Positions 22,717 through 30,705 of a stretch of 64,000 nucleotides of DNA are shown piece by piece. How positions within the stretch are numbered: position 1 is the first letter of the stretch; the number at the start of each line of letters is the position of its first letter. A program made the position numbers and the translations under genes. Source of the stretch: JACQFK01 sp964619955 (GTDB lineage Bacteria; Planctomycetota; MHYJ01; JACPRB01); the NCBI GenBank assembly GCA_964619955.1, contig CAZUJF010000023.1:14068-78067 (forward strand), given 5' to 3'. The notes under the pieces are model-generated. The model made no database searches and was not told where the DNA came from. It worked only from the letters and a program-made list of their open reading frames with translations.

Positions 22717-23832
22717 TCAGCGGATCTCCCAGTCGTCCGTGGGGAAGCGGGTCAGGTTCCGGCAGCCGGTCTTTGTCACGAGGACCATGTCCTCGATGCG
22801 GACGCCGCCCGTGCCGAAATAGTAGAGGCCGGGCTCCACCGTCACCACCGTGCCGGCCTCCAGCCTCGTCCCGCGCGCGCCGATCGAGGGCGCCTCGTGG
22901 ATGTCCAGGCCGACCCCGTGGCCCGTGCCGTGGAAGTAGCCCTCCATCTTGCCGTTGCGCGGGCCCGTCTTGTAGCCGCGCGACTCCAGCACCGCCTTCA
23001 CCCCGTCGTGCAGCGCCTTGCCGTCCGCCCCGTGGCGGATCCCCCGGATGCAGCCCAGCTGGGACTCCAGCACCGCCGCATACTGCCGGCGGATCTTCTC
23101 CGAGGCCTTCCCCTTCACGACGGTGCGGGTCATGTCCGCGAAGTAGTGCGTGATCCCGGAGCGCGGAAAGACGTCCATGATCAGCGTCTGGTCGGGCCTC
23201 ACGGGCCCCGTGCCGCGGTTGTGCGGATCGCAGCCCTGGTCCCCCGGGGCGACGATGGTGTTCTTCGCGACGCAGCCGCGCTCCATCAGCTTCACGTTGA
23301 TGATCTTCTTGAGCAGCTCGCTGGTCACCGGCTCCCCGCCGGACACGATCTTGTGCCCCCGGATCTTCGCCCGGCGCAGCAGGTCCACGGCGGCGTGCAC
23401 GGCCTCCTCCACCGCCCGCTGGGCGGCCTCGATCGCCCGGATCTCCGCCGGGGTCTTGATCAGCCGCCCGGGATAGAAGGGTTCGGGTTTCGCCTCGATC
23501 CGGATCCCGAGCTTCCGCAGCGCGTCCGCAAGCCCGACGGGAAAGTTCATCGGGACCGTGCAGGCGTTGCAGCCGTGGTCCTTCAGGGCCCGGGCGATGA
23601 TCTTCGACATCGTCCAGCCCTCCCCGACGGCCTTCGCCAGCGCGGAGAGGGACAGGATCTCCTCGACGCCGGCCTCGTCGCGGCCGCGGCCGATCTCGAG
23701 GTCCGACAGGATGAGCATGCGGCGCTTCCCGATCTGGATGAAGGGGACGGGATCGCCGACGAGGAACTTCGTCGCGTAGAAGAGATTCGCGTCCGTCTCG
23801 CTCGCCGCGTACATGAGGATGGCTTGTTTCAT
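22717..23832 (-). CDS. M24 family metallopeptidase (Xaa-Pro aminopeptidase-like)
   Basis: A 371-residue protein. A creatinase-like N-terminal domain (residues 1-130) precedes the pita-bread catalytic domain. Metal ligands are visible: Asp in LIMDVFPRSG, Asp in FADMTRTVV, His in FHGTGHGVGLDIHE, Glu in VTVEPGLYYFG and Glu in GGVRIEDMV. It cleaves N-terminal residues preceding proline, or acts on a related substrate. No signal peptide, so cytoplasmic. The ATG at 23832 is used; the frame continues upstream without start support. It ends 4 bases from the opposite-strand oxidoreductase. Confidence 0.92.
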   Translation of the reverse strand: MKQAILMYAASETDANLFYATKFLVGDPVPFIQIGKRRMLILSDLEIGRGRDEAGVEEILSLSALAKAVGEGWTMSKIIARALKDHGCNACTVPMNFPVGLADALRKLGIRIEAKPEPFYPGRLIKTPAEIRAIEAAQRAVEEAVHAAVDLLRRAKIRGHKIVSGGEPVTSELLKKIINVKLMERGCVAKNTIVAPGDQGCDPHNRGTGPVRPDQTLIMDVFPRSGITHYFADMTRTVVKGKASEKIRRQYAAVLESQLGCIRGIRHGADGKALHDGVKAVLESRGYKTGPRNGKMEGYFHGTGHGVGLDIHEAPSIGARGTRLEAGTVVTVEPGLYYFGTGGVRIEDMVLVTKTGCRNLTRFPTDDWEIR

Positions 23833-23891
23833 GCGGCCCACTTCAGCAAAAACCGGCGGACGCGGCAAGAAGGACCCATCCTGCGGCGGGC

Positions 23892-24362
23892 CTAGTTTTG
23901 GCGGGCTCGCATCTTCACGAGTTCGCGCCGCGCCGCCTCGTAGCGGGGCTCGAGCGCGACGGCCTCCTCGAGATGATGGATCGCCTTGGCGTCCTCGTAG
24001 CGGCGCACGTAGACGCGGGCCAGGTTGAAGTGCGGGAAGTGCCGCGGATCGTAGCGCGGCGCCGAAATCGCCTGCTCGAGCCAGGGGATGGCCTCGCCCT
24101 CCCGCCCCAGCTCGATCAGATACGCGCCGATGTCGTTGTAGGGGTTGCCGAAGTCCGGGTCGACCTCGATGGCGCGCCGGCACTCCTCGATGGCCAGATC
24201 GAGCCGCTTCTGGAAGCTGTAGACCCAGCCGAGAAAGGTGTGGGCCTCGGCCGAGGGCTCGATCTCGATCGACTTTCGATACAGCAGCGCCGCGCGGTCC
24301 AGGTCCCCCTTGCGCTGGGCCTCGTAGGCCGCCTCGAAGAGGTGCCGCGCATCATCCTTCAT
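23892..24362 (-). CDS. TPR repeat protein
   Basis: A 156-residue protein composed of about four tetratricopeptide repeats (AYEAQRKGDLDRAALLYRKS, TFLGWVYSFQKRLDLAIEEC, DIGAYLIELGREGEAIPWLE, NLARVYVRRYEDAKAIHHLE). No signal or membrane segment, so a cytoplasmic scaffold. The gene begins at the edge of an A/T-rich inverted repeat (24385-24436), which sits in its 5' flank. Partners are unknown. Confidence 0.9.
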   Translation of the reverse strand: MKDDARHLFEAAYEAQRKGDLDRAALLYRKSIEIEPSAEAHTFLGWVYSFQKRLDLAIEECRRAIEVDPDFGNPYNDIGAYLIELGREGEAIPWLEQAISAPRYDPRHFPHFNLARVYVRRYEDAKAIHHLEEAVALEPRYEAARRELVKMRARQN

Positions 24363-24447
24363 AGGATGAAGAATGGAGAATAAAGAATAGGGAATGAAGA
24401 AACGGGCCGCCGTCCTTCATTCTTCATTCCCTATTCTCTATTCCCCA
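24361..24447. repeat. Dispersed A/T-rich inverted repeat, family A copy 1
   Basis: A strikingly A/T-rich block in GC-rich DNA. GAATAGGGAATGAAGAA (24385-24401) and its exact complement TTCTTCATTCCCTATTC (24420-24436) form a 17-bp stem over an 18-base GC-rich loop. Surrounding degenerate GAATA/TATTC units extend the symmetry. A second copy is at 58268-58346. It lies between a membrane-protein gene and the TPR gene on the same strand. Confidence 0.85.
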
Positions 24448-24452
24448 CCCCC

Positions 24453-24968
24453 CTACCCCTCATGATAGAGGCCGGGGGCGATCTCCCGCTTGATCTTGTC
24501 GTCCACCTCGCGGAGCAGTTCGAGGTTCATCAGCAGGCAGCGGTACTCGATGGGCAGGGCCCAGAGGTTCATGAGCATGCCCCCGAGCGCGAGCGCCCAG
24601 TGGATCCAGGCCCAGTCCCCGAGCGCCTTCGTGTGCGCCCCGCCGCCCAGGATGACCGCGGCGCCGACGAGGACGGGCGCGAACGTCGCGGGGGGCATCA
24701 CCAGCATCTTCAGGCGCCGCAGCTTCTTCACGGTCTCGGAGTCGCCGCCGAGGATCTGGATCGCCTCCTTCATCTCCTTGCCGCTGCCGATGAAGTGGAA
24801 CATCACCATGATGTGGAGGATGCAGATGTAGATCCCCACGAAGACGCCGAAGGCCATGTGCAGCCCCACCCACTTCGGGTCCAGGCGCTTCGTCATGATC
24901 CCGATGACGTTCTGGGCGACCATGAAGATCACGGCCCAGACGGCCATGCCGGCGAAAATTCGATGCAT
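24453..24968 (-). CDS. Polytopic membrane protein, possibly heme-binding
   Basis: A 171-residue protein with four predicted transmembrane helices (about 5-25, 37-58, 92-112, 122-142). Histidines lie in or next to helices (GLHMAFGVF, ILHIMVMFHFIG, WIHWALAL), as in b-type cytochrome membrane anchors. The family is not recognised. The C-terminus is a charged cytoplasmic helix (LELLREVDDKIKREI). It is followed downstream by the family A repeat and the TPR gene, possibly in one transcript. Confidence 0.7.
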   Translation of the reverse strand: MHRIFAGMAVWAVIFMVAQNVIGIMTKRLDPKWVGLHMAFGVFVGIYICILHIMVMFHFIGSGKEMKEAIQILGGDSETVKKLRRLKMLVMPPATFAPVLVGAAVILGGGAHTKALGDWAWIHWALALGGMLMNLWALPIEYRCLLMNLELLREVDDKIKREIAPGLYHEG

Positions 24969-25114
24969 GCGGATTCAAGACAAAGGACGACGCAAGATGT
25001 ACCGGAGCGGGAGGACAAATGCAAGGGGAGTTGGGCCGTCCGGCCCGGACTCCATTCCAATTGAATTGAACCCGCGCATTGTCATATCCTGTCCGGCTTC
25101 GTGAGGTCGTCCCC

Positions 25115-25513
25115 ATGGAAGAAAACGCTTCCCCCCGGATCGGCATCGTGGACCGGGGCACCCATCTCGAGGCCAGGCTCCGGGCCACCGATTCGCTGGA
25201 ATCGATCAAGGCCCAGTTCTCATCGATCGCGCAAACCTGCGTCGAGCTGAAGCACCGGCTCCTGCTGCTCGACATGAGCGAGGTCCGGGGCACGTTCTCC
25301 ACCGTGGACCGCTACGAACTCGGGGTGCTGGGAGGAACGTTCGCCCCCCGCCTGACCCGGGTGTCCATCGTCGCCCCGCGCGAGTTGATCGACCCCCAGA
25401 AGTTGGGCGTCCGGGTCGCCCGCAACCGGGGCCTCACGACGGACGTCTTCCCGGACCGGGACGAGGCGCTCCGCTGGCTGCTGGACCCGCCCGAGGGGGC
25501 GCCCCTCCCCTAA
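25115..25513 (+). CDS. STAS/SpoIIAA-like protein
   Basis: A 132-residue protein with the alternating beta/alpha layout of STAS/SEC14-like (SpoIIAA-like) domains: RLRATDSLESIKAQFSSIAQ, then HRLLLLDMSEVRGTFS, then RVSIVAPRELIDP and a C-terminal FPDRDEALRWLL. Similar small proteins are common in planctomycetes and may sense lipids or nucleotides; the function is unknown. A weak promoter (TTGAAT at 25061, TATCCT at 25085, 18-base spacer) lies upstream and GTGAGG is a possible ribosome-binding site. An in-frame GTG at 25079 is less likely. Confidence 0.65.
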   Translation: MEENASPRIGIVDRGTHLEARLRATDSLESIKAQFSSIAQTCVELKHRLLLLDMSEVRGTFSTVDRYELGVLGGTFAPRLTRVSIVAPRELIDPQKLGVRVARNRGLTTDVFPDRDEALRWLLDPPEGAPLP

Positions 25514-25989
25514 TCGTGCCGGTGCGCCCAGGTTTCGAAGATCAGCTCGAGGTCGCTCCCGCTGAGCGGCGGGGCCGCGGGCGCGGCGAGGATCTCCTCG
25601 AGATGCGCCCGGCTCGAGACCCGGATCCGGACGGCGCTCACCGACTCGTTCGCCAGCACGAACTGGACCGCCGCCTGCGCCAGCGTCCGGCCCGGCTTCA
25701 GCAGCCCCTGCAGCAGCGCCGCCTTCTTCAGGAGCCCGCCGCCGCCGAGCACGTGCACCGCCACCACGCCCCCGCCCGCGGCGCGGATCTTCGGGATGGC
25801 CGCGTTGGCGGTCAGCTGGTCGAGCAGGTGATAGCGGACCTCCACCGCGCCGGCCGGGAGGGGGCCGTCGAGAATCGTGCAACCGGCCTCGCGGGCCCGG
25901 CGTTCCAGCGCCTCGCGGTCCGGCCCCGCCGGACAGATGCCGATCACCCCGACCTCGGGCCCGTCCCGCCCCAGCCGCCGGGTTTCCAT
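25510..25989 (-). CDS. Truncated aldo/keto-reductase-like protein
   Basis: A 159-residue protein. The start METRRLGRDGPEVGVIG matches the first strand of aldo/keto reductases, and the second half (VRYHLLDQLTANAAIPKIRAAG, RTLAQAAVQFVLANESV, SRAHLEEILAAP) matches strands 7-8 and the cofactor-binding end. The middle, which carries the Asp/Tyr/Lys/His catalytic tetrad and most of the barrel, is missing. The frame is intact, so this is a deletion derivative that may still fold, or a decaying gene. Its end overlaps the STAS-like gene tail to tail. Confidence 0.7.
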   Translation of the reverse strand: METRRLGRDGPEVGVIGICPAGPDREALERRAREAGCTILDGPLPAGAVEVRYHLLDQLTANAAIPKIRAAGGGVVAVHVLGGGGLLKKAALLQGLLKPGRTLAQAAVQFVLANESVSAVRIRVSSRAHLEEILAAPAAPPLSGSDLELIFETWAHRHD

Positions 25990-25990
25990 G

Positions 25991-27589
25991 TCAGGTGGCC
26001 TTGGGAAACTGGGGCGTGTTGGGACGATGAACGAAACCGGTCTCGTCGCTGAAGAGCGTGTAGAGCCGCTTCTCGAGGAAGAGGTTCCAGAGCCCCGCGT
26101 TGAGCGCGCCCCGGTTGACGTCCTCCTGCACGATCTGGATCGCCCGGTCGATGGGGATCGCCGGTTTGTACGGCCGGTCCTTCGCCGTCAGCGCCTCGAA
26201 GATGTCCACGATCGCCAGGATCTGCCCGCCCAGCGGGATCTCGTCGCCCTGGAGCTTCCAGGGATAGCCCGAGCCGTTGATCTTCTCGTGGTGGCAGGCG
26301 GCCAGGTTCGCCACCTTCCGGAAGTCCCGCGGCCAGGGGATGCGGCGCAGGATCTCCCAGGTGTCCACGATGTGCTGCTCGATCTGCTTCCGTTCGAAGC
26401 CCGTCAGGTTGCCGCGCTCGACCGCGAGGTTCTCGTACTCGTGCCCCGAGAGCAGCGGCTTCTCCTCGCCGTCCACGTCGGTGAAGCGCTCGGCCACGAT
26501 CTCGGCGAGCACCTTCTTGTCCTCGGGCGTGAGCCCGCGCGGGATGTTGATTCGCTTCAGCGCCGCGATCCACGCGTCGATCTTCGCGGCCTCCTTGCCC
26601 TGGCTCTTCACCCAGTGCAGGCGGTACTCGATCGCCCGCATCTCGGCGTCGACGAGCTTGTTCTGCTTGTCGAGCACGGCCTCCGGGACCGCGATCTTGC
26701 CGATGTCGTGCAGCAGCGCCGCATAGCGCAGTTCGCGGATCTGGATCGCCGAGAACTTGAGGCCGCCGAACTGGTCCGGCGGCGCCGTGTTCACGGCCTC
26801 CGCGATCGCCACCGCATAACGGGCCACGCGCGTGCAGTGGCCGAAGGTCGTCCGGTTGCGCTTTTCCAGCGCCAGCGTGAACGAGTTCACGAGGCCCTCG
26901 AACATGCGCTCGATGTCCTCGTGCAGCTTCGCCTTCTCGATGCAGATGCCCGCCTGCGAGGCGAGCGAGAGGACCAGCTCCTCGTCGAAGCCGTCGAAGC
27001 CGGCCACCTGGGCCTCGATGTTCCGCTTCAGGTCCAGGCGCTCCCGCACGTCCTTCTTCTTGTTGATGAGCTGGATGACCCCGATGATGTCCCCCTCGCG
27101 GTTCTTCATGGGGACCACGAGCATCGACTTGCAGCGGTAGCCGGACTTCTCGTCGAAGGCCTTCGAGTAGCCGTAGGTCACGCCCGCGGGCAGCTGGTAG
27201 ACGTCGTCGAGCGTCAGCACCTCGCCCGAACAGGCCACGTGGCCGGCGATCGTCTTCTGGTCGAAGGGGAGCCTCATCTCCCGGAAGGGCAGCGAGAGCG
27301 AGTCGTTCTGCGCCACCTTCATGGCCAGGTAGGGCGTGATCTTGTGGATGGGGTCCTTGCCCGTCGCCTCGTCGACGAACTGGATGTCGTCCCAGCGGAC
27401 GAAGATGGTCCCCGCGTCGGCGGCGGTGAGCGAGCGGCTCTCGCGGAGGATCAGGTCGAGCAGCCGGGTGAGGTCGTGCTCCGCGGAGAGCTGCGCGCCG
27501 ATCTCCTGGAGTTTCTGCAGCCGTTGAACCAGCGTGCGCGTGCGGATGTCGACGCTTTCCAGCAGCCGGGACGTGGTCGTGGCGGACAT
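25991..27589 (-). CDS. GAF domain plus HD-GYP phosphodiesterase response protein
   Basis: A 532-residue protein. An N-terminal coiled coil (LVQRLQKLQEIGAQLSAEHD) leads into a GAF domain (residues 45-215, with AGTIFVRWDD and SMLVVPMKNREGDIIGVIQLINKK). A HD-GYP domain follows (LRYAALLHDIGKIAVPE, ACHHEKINGSGYPWKLQGDEIPLGGQILAIVDIFEALTAKDRPYK). An insertion of about 80 residues separates the HD and GYP parts, longer than typical. Predicted to hydrolyse cyclic di-GMP under control of a GAF ligand. A Shine-Dalgarno (GAGGAGG) precedes the ATG by 10 bases. Confidence 0.93.
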   Translation of the reverse strand: MSATTTSRLLESVDIRTRTLVQRLQKLQEIGAQLSAEHDLTRLLDLILRESRSLTAADAGTIFVRWDDIQFVDEATGKDPIHKITPYLAMKVAQNDSLSLPFREMRLPFDQKTIAGHVACSGEVLTLDDVYQLPAGVTYGYSKAFDEKSGYRCKSMLVVPMKNREGDIIGVIQLINKKKDVRERLDLKRNIEAQVAGFDGFDEELVLSLASQAGICIEKAKLHEDIERMFEGLVNSFTLALEKRNRTTFGHCTRVARYAVAIAEAVNTAPPDQFGGLKFSAIQIRELRYAALLHDIGKIAVPEAVLDKQNKLVDAEMRAIEYRLHWVKSQGKEAAKIDAWIAALKRINIPRGLTPEDKKVLAEIVAERFTDVDGEEKPLLSGHEYENLAVERGNLTGFERKQIEQHIVDTWEILRRIPWPRDFRKVANLAACHHEKINGSGYPWKLQGDEIPLGGQILAIVDIFEALTAKDRPYKPAIPIDRAIQIVQEDVNRGALNAGLWNLFLEKRLYTLFSDETGFVHRPNTPQFPKAT

Positions 27590-27667
27590 GGCGGCTCGTC
27601 CTCCTCGGGCCGATTGTAGTCCCGCCGAAACTCGACAACAAGAGAATCCATCGGATATGCTCCCGGC

Positions 27668-28045
27668 ATGAGGGATCCGGCCGTCCGCGTCATCCTGCTG
27701 CCGCGCGACACCAACGCGCACGGCTCCATCTTCGGCGGCGTCATCCTCTCCCACCTCGACCTGGCGGGCGTCACCGAGGCGCGCAAACACGGCGATCAGC
27801 GCTTCGTCACCGTGGCCATGAAGGAGGTCGAGTTCCGCGAGCCCGTCTTCGTCGGCGACACCGTCTCGTTCTACACGCGGACGAAGCGCACGGGCACCAC
27901 GTCGGTCACGGTCGAGGTGGAGGTCGAGGCCCAGCGCTGGAAGGAGCCGGCGGTCAAGGTCCTCGTCACCAAGGCCCTCATCACCTACGTCTCGGTGAAC
28001 GAGCAGGGCCGGCCCGTCCCGGTCAAAAGCGCTCCTCGCGAATGA
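27668..28045 (+). CDS. Acyl-CoA thioesterase (YciA-type hotdog)
   Basis: A 125-residue hotdog-fold thioesterase: LLPRDTNAHGSIFGGVILSHLDLAG contains the catalytic Asp and the NAHG helix start of the YciA/acyl-CoA hydrolase group, followed by VEFREPVFVGDTVSFYT. It hydrolyses medium- or short-chain acyl-CoA. The start is supported by TATGCT 6 bases upstream, with no Shine-Dalgarno. The 3' end overlaps the convergent lipoprotein gene by 23 bases. Confidence 0.93.
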   Translation: MRDPAVRVILLPRDTNAHGSIFGGVILSHLDLAGVTEARKHGDQRFVTVAMKEVEFREPVFVGDTVSFYTRTKRTGTTSVTVEVEVEAQRWKEPAVKVLVTKALITYVSVNEQGRPVPVKSAPRE

Positions 28046-28400
28046 GCTCCCGGCTCCCGTCGGGAAGGATGCCGATCAGTCGGACGGGGTACGGCGGGGC
28101 GTAGTGCGGGAGATAGAAATTCCAGGGGCTTCCCAGCGACCCCTTCCTGTCGTAGCGGAGGGAGAGGGTGACGCCGTTCCGGGGCGGCCCCATTTCGCAG
28201 AGAAAGGAGGCGTAGCGCGCCCGCAACCTGGCCGCCTCCTCCTCGACCACCCGGACGCTCAGCAGCGGGAGCGGCGTGGAACGGTCCAGGGTGAAGACCA
28301 CGGGCTGTTCAGGGCCGGGCTGTTCCGGACGGCGGGCCCCCTCCCCGTCCCCGCAGCCCGCGATGCCGGCGAGCAGGCAGGGAATGACGAAGCGTCGCAT
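28023..28400 (-). CDS. Small lipoprotein of unknown function
   Basis: A 125-residue protein with a lipoprotein signal (MRRFVIPCLLAGIAGC, lipid-modified Cys16), then a Gly/Pro/Glu-rich linker and a compact domain (FLCEMGPPRNGVTLSLRYDRK). No family recognised. The ATG is set by the extended -10 TGCTATGAT 9 bases upstream. It overlaps the thioesterase tail. It begins a block of three predicted lipoproteins (28023-29956). Confidence 0.7.
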   Translation of the reverse strand: MRRFVIPCLLAGIAGCGDGEGARRPEQPGPEQPVVFTLDRSTPLPLLSVRVVEEEAARLRARYASFLCEMGPPRNGVTLSLRYDRKGSLGSPWNFYLPHYAPPYPVRLIGILPDGSRELIREERF

Positions 28401-28447
28401 CAGGCGCGCATCATAGCAGGTTCAAGCGCCGCGCCCGGGACGGAGGC

Positions 28448-28813
28448 TCACTGGACCATGAACTCCTTCTTCACGCCCTCGACGAAGTTCCCGTTCGCGT
28501 CGAGGGTGTAGATCCGCAGGACCCCCTGCCCCGGGGGACCCTTGACCAGGATGCTTTCGGACCGGAACGAGACGCCCCGGTGCTTCATCCCCCGCACCCC
28601 GGGCCAGTCGACCGAGTACTCGTAGTGGACGTTGCCCAGCGGCAGCCCCTGCAGGTCCGCCGTCTTCACGCGGAAGACGAGGCTGCCGAAGCGGCTCACC
28701 TTCTCGGGGGCCTCGATCTCCACCGTCATCTCGCCCAGCTCCGCCCAGGTCTTGCAGCCCGAGGGAAGCGCGAGCAGCGCCAGGAGGGCCAGGGGTTTGA
28801 AGATCTTGCTCAT
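28448..28813 (-). CDS. Small lipoprotein, possible immunoglobulin-like fold
   Basis: A 121-residue protein with a lipoprotein signal (LALLALLALPSGC, Cys20) and a beta-rich mature part (VEIEAPEKVSRFGSLVFRVKT, NVHYEYSVDWPGVRGMKHRG, GVLRIYTLDANGNFVEGVKK) suggestive of an Ig-like or BIG domain. Family not identified. The start is supported by TACAAT 7 bases upstream (plus-strand 28821-28826). Confidence 0.7.
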   Translation of the reverse strand: MSKIFKPLALLALLALPSGCKTWAELGEMTVEIEAPEKVSRFGSLVFRVKTADLQGLPLGNVHYEYSVDWPGVRGMKHRGVSFRSESILVKGPPGQGVLRIYTLDANGNFVEGVKKEFMVQ

Positions 28814-28903
28814 GCCGGTAATTGTAACCCCAATTCCGCGGCGTTCAATCGCGTGCCGGAGCGGTCTCTCCGGCATCCGAAACCCGGGTATCATCCAGGT
28901 CGG
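28814..28903. promoter_or_regulatory. Divergent promoter region with two start-proximal -10 elements
   Basis: The 90-base gap holds a minus-strand TACAAT (28821-28826) 7 bases from the lipoprotein ATG, and a plus-strand TATCAT (28889-28894) 9 bases from the ankyrin gene ATG. No Shine-Dalgarno is seen on either side. Confidence 0.55.
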
Positions 28904-29956
28904 ATGAGCGACAGGACGGCGAGCAGCCGAGGGCACCCGGGCTTGTCCGCCCTGATCCTCCTGCTCGCCGGCTGCAGTCCCTCGCCCGAAGAGCAGGCCA
29001 AGGCCCTCGTCGAGAGCGCCCAGCGGGCGGATGCGCCGGCCGTCGCGCGGCTCCTCGACGCGGGCGCGGACGTGAACGGAACCTATGAGCGCCCCTGGCC
29101 CGTGAAAGGCCGGGCCGGACCCGCCCTCCGCGTCGCCGCGGCCGCCGGCGACCTCCCCCTCGCCCGCCTGCTCCTCGACCGGGGGGCGGACCCGCTCCAG
29201 GCCGATGCGCTCGCCACGGCCGCCGAGTACGGCCGCACGGAACTCGTGAAGCTGCTCCTCGATCGCAAGGCCGCCGCCGGGCCCCGGTCGCCCTTTCTCC
29301 TGGCGCTGCGGCACGCCCACATGGAGATCGCGGCGCTGCTCGCCGCAGGCCCCCTCGGCGACCTCGTCCTCGGGCGCGTCGAGGCCCCCCGCAACGGCGA
29401 GAGTCCCGACCTGCCGGGTCTCCCGTTCTTCCTCATCGCCGTCCGCGCCGGCCGCCTTGCGTTGGCGGCCAAATTGCTGGACCTGGGCGCGGACGTCGAC
29501 GCGCCCGGGCCCAAGGACGGCGCCTGGGCCGGCACCGCCCTCTTCCAGGCCGCGCGCGACGGCCGCCTCGAGACCGCGACGTTCCTGCTGGACCGCAAGG
29601 CGGACCCGGCGCTCGGGGACGGACGTCGCTCTCCCCTGGTCATCGCCGCCGGGAACGGGCACGCGGATCTGATCCGGCTCCTGGCGAAGCGGGGCGTGCC
29701 GGTCGACGGCGGGCCGCAGCCCGCGCTCGTCGCCGCGGCCTACGAGGGGCGGCTCGAGACCGTCCGCGCCCTGCTCGATCTGGGAGCGGACGTGAACCGC
29801 GCGAACATCAACGGCATCACCCCGCTCAAGACGTCGGCGATCCAGGGCCATCCCGACGTCGTCCGCCTCCTGCTCGAGCGCGGGGCGGTGGTGGATCCGG
29901 GCCTGCCGTCCGCCGTGAAACACGACGCCATCCGCCGTCTGCTCGAGCGCCGTTGA
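28904..29956 (+). CDS. Ankyrin-repeat lipoprotein
   Basis: A 350-residue protein. A lipoprotein signal ends LILLLAGC (Cys24). Eight or more ankyrin repeats follow with the usual (A)DVN and LLL(D)RGAD caps: VARLLDAGADVNG, LARLLLDRGADPL, AAKLLDLGADVDAP, TATFLLDRKADPAL, LIRLLAKRGVPVD, TVRALLDLGADVNRAN, VVRLLLERGAVVDP. It is extracytoplasmic and membrane-anchored, probably a protein-binding scaffold. The start follows TATCAT by 9 bases. It is convergent with a downstream lipoprotein-like gene. Confidence 0.92.
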   Translation: MSDRTASSRGHPGLSALILLLAGCSPSPEEQAKALVESAQRADAPAVARLLDAGADVNGTYERPWPVKGRAGPALRVAAAAGDLPLARLLLDRGADPLQADALATAAEYGRTELVKLLLDRKAAAGPRSPFLLALRHAHMEIAALLAAGPLGDLVLGRVEAPRNGESPDLPGLPFFLIAVRAGRLALAAKLLDLGADVDAPGPKDGAWAGTALFQAARDGRLETATFLLDRKADPALGDGRRSPLVIAAGNGHADLIRLLAKRGVPVDGGPQPALVAAAYEGRLETVRALLDLGADVNRANINGITPLKTSAIQGHPDVVRLLLERGAVVDPGLPSAVKHDAIRRLLERR

Positions 29957-29980
29957 TGCCGTTTCGAAGAAACTCAGGGT

Positions 29981-30658
29981 CTACGGAAGCACCTCGATCA
30001 TCACCGGATCCGAGCTCCATTTCCCCCTGGGCACGAGGGAAAGCAGTTCCCGGCAGCGGGCGTCGAGGTGCCAGGCTTGCCATCCAGCCCAATTTCCAAT
30101 GAACGGTGAACTCGTGTCGTAGGTCATCTGGAGGGAATAGGCCCCCGGCCGAGCGGGTTTCCACCACCACAACAATTCCCCAAGGGGCTCCTGGAGACTC
30201 TGACCGGCCTCCAGCTGCGTGAAATCATCGCCCTTCAGAAGATTCATATTGGCGCACTCGCGAATTGGCATGAACTCCTGGAGCCGGCCCGCTTCATCCC
30301 GGATCTCGAGCAGGCAAACCGGGGATCGGCCCCACTCCGACCCGTCGAGAGGCCGGACGACCCAGACCGCCTCGGAACCCGCATTCTTCAATTGAAACAT
30401 CACGGACGCTTTCTCGCCCATCCGGATCGGACCCGGCGCCCCACGGGACACAATCTCAAGCCTTGCCGGAGGAGTTTCCAAGATCCGGGCGGGGATGAGT
30501 TCACCTTCGAGGATGGCCCCAGGCCCGTCCGGAACAACAATCGATCGGGCCTGCACCGGCGATCCGGGCGCTCCTTCACGGCGATCACAGGCGAGCAAGA
30601 CACCGACGGAGCCGAGGATGAGCCACGCTCGAAGGACGTTCATGGTCATGCGGAACAT
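29981..30658 (-). CDS. Lipoprotein with beta-sandwich-like domain, function unknown
   Basis: A 225-residue protein with a lipoprotein signal (WLILGSVGVLLAC, Cys24). The mature part contains RMGEKASVMFQLKNAGSEAVWVV and PARPGAYSLQMTYDTSS, an arrangement like BsuPI-type or other Ig-like accessory domains. No catalytic motif. Alternative ATGs exist at 30649 and 30643; none has a clear ribosome-binding site. The region is less GC-biased than its neighbours. Confidence 0.65.
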   Translation of the reverse strand: MFRMTMNVLRAWLILGSVGVLLACDRREGAPGSPVQARSIVVPDGPGAILEGELIPARILETPPARLEIVSRGAPGPIRMGEKASVMFQLKNAGSEAVWVVRPLDGSEWGRSPVCLLEIRDEAGRLQEFMPIRECANMNLLKGDDFTQLEAGQSLQEPLGELLWWWKPARPGAYSLQMTYDTSSPFIGNWAGWQAWHLDARCRELLSLVPRGKWSSDPVMIEVLP

Positions 30659-30705
30659 GAGACGCCCCGGGCGCCGCCCTGTCCTGGCAAAGCAACGGCA
30701 GCGCC

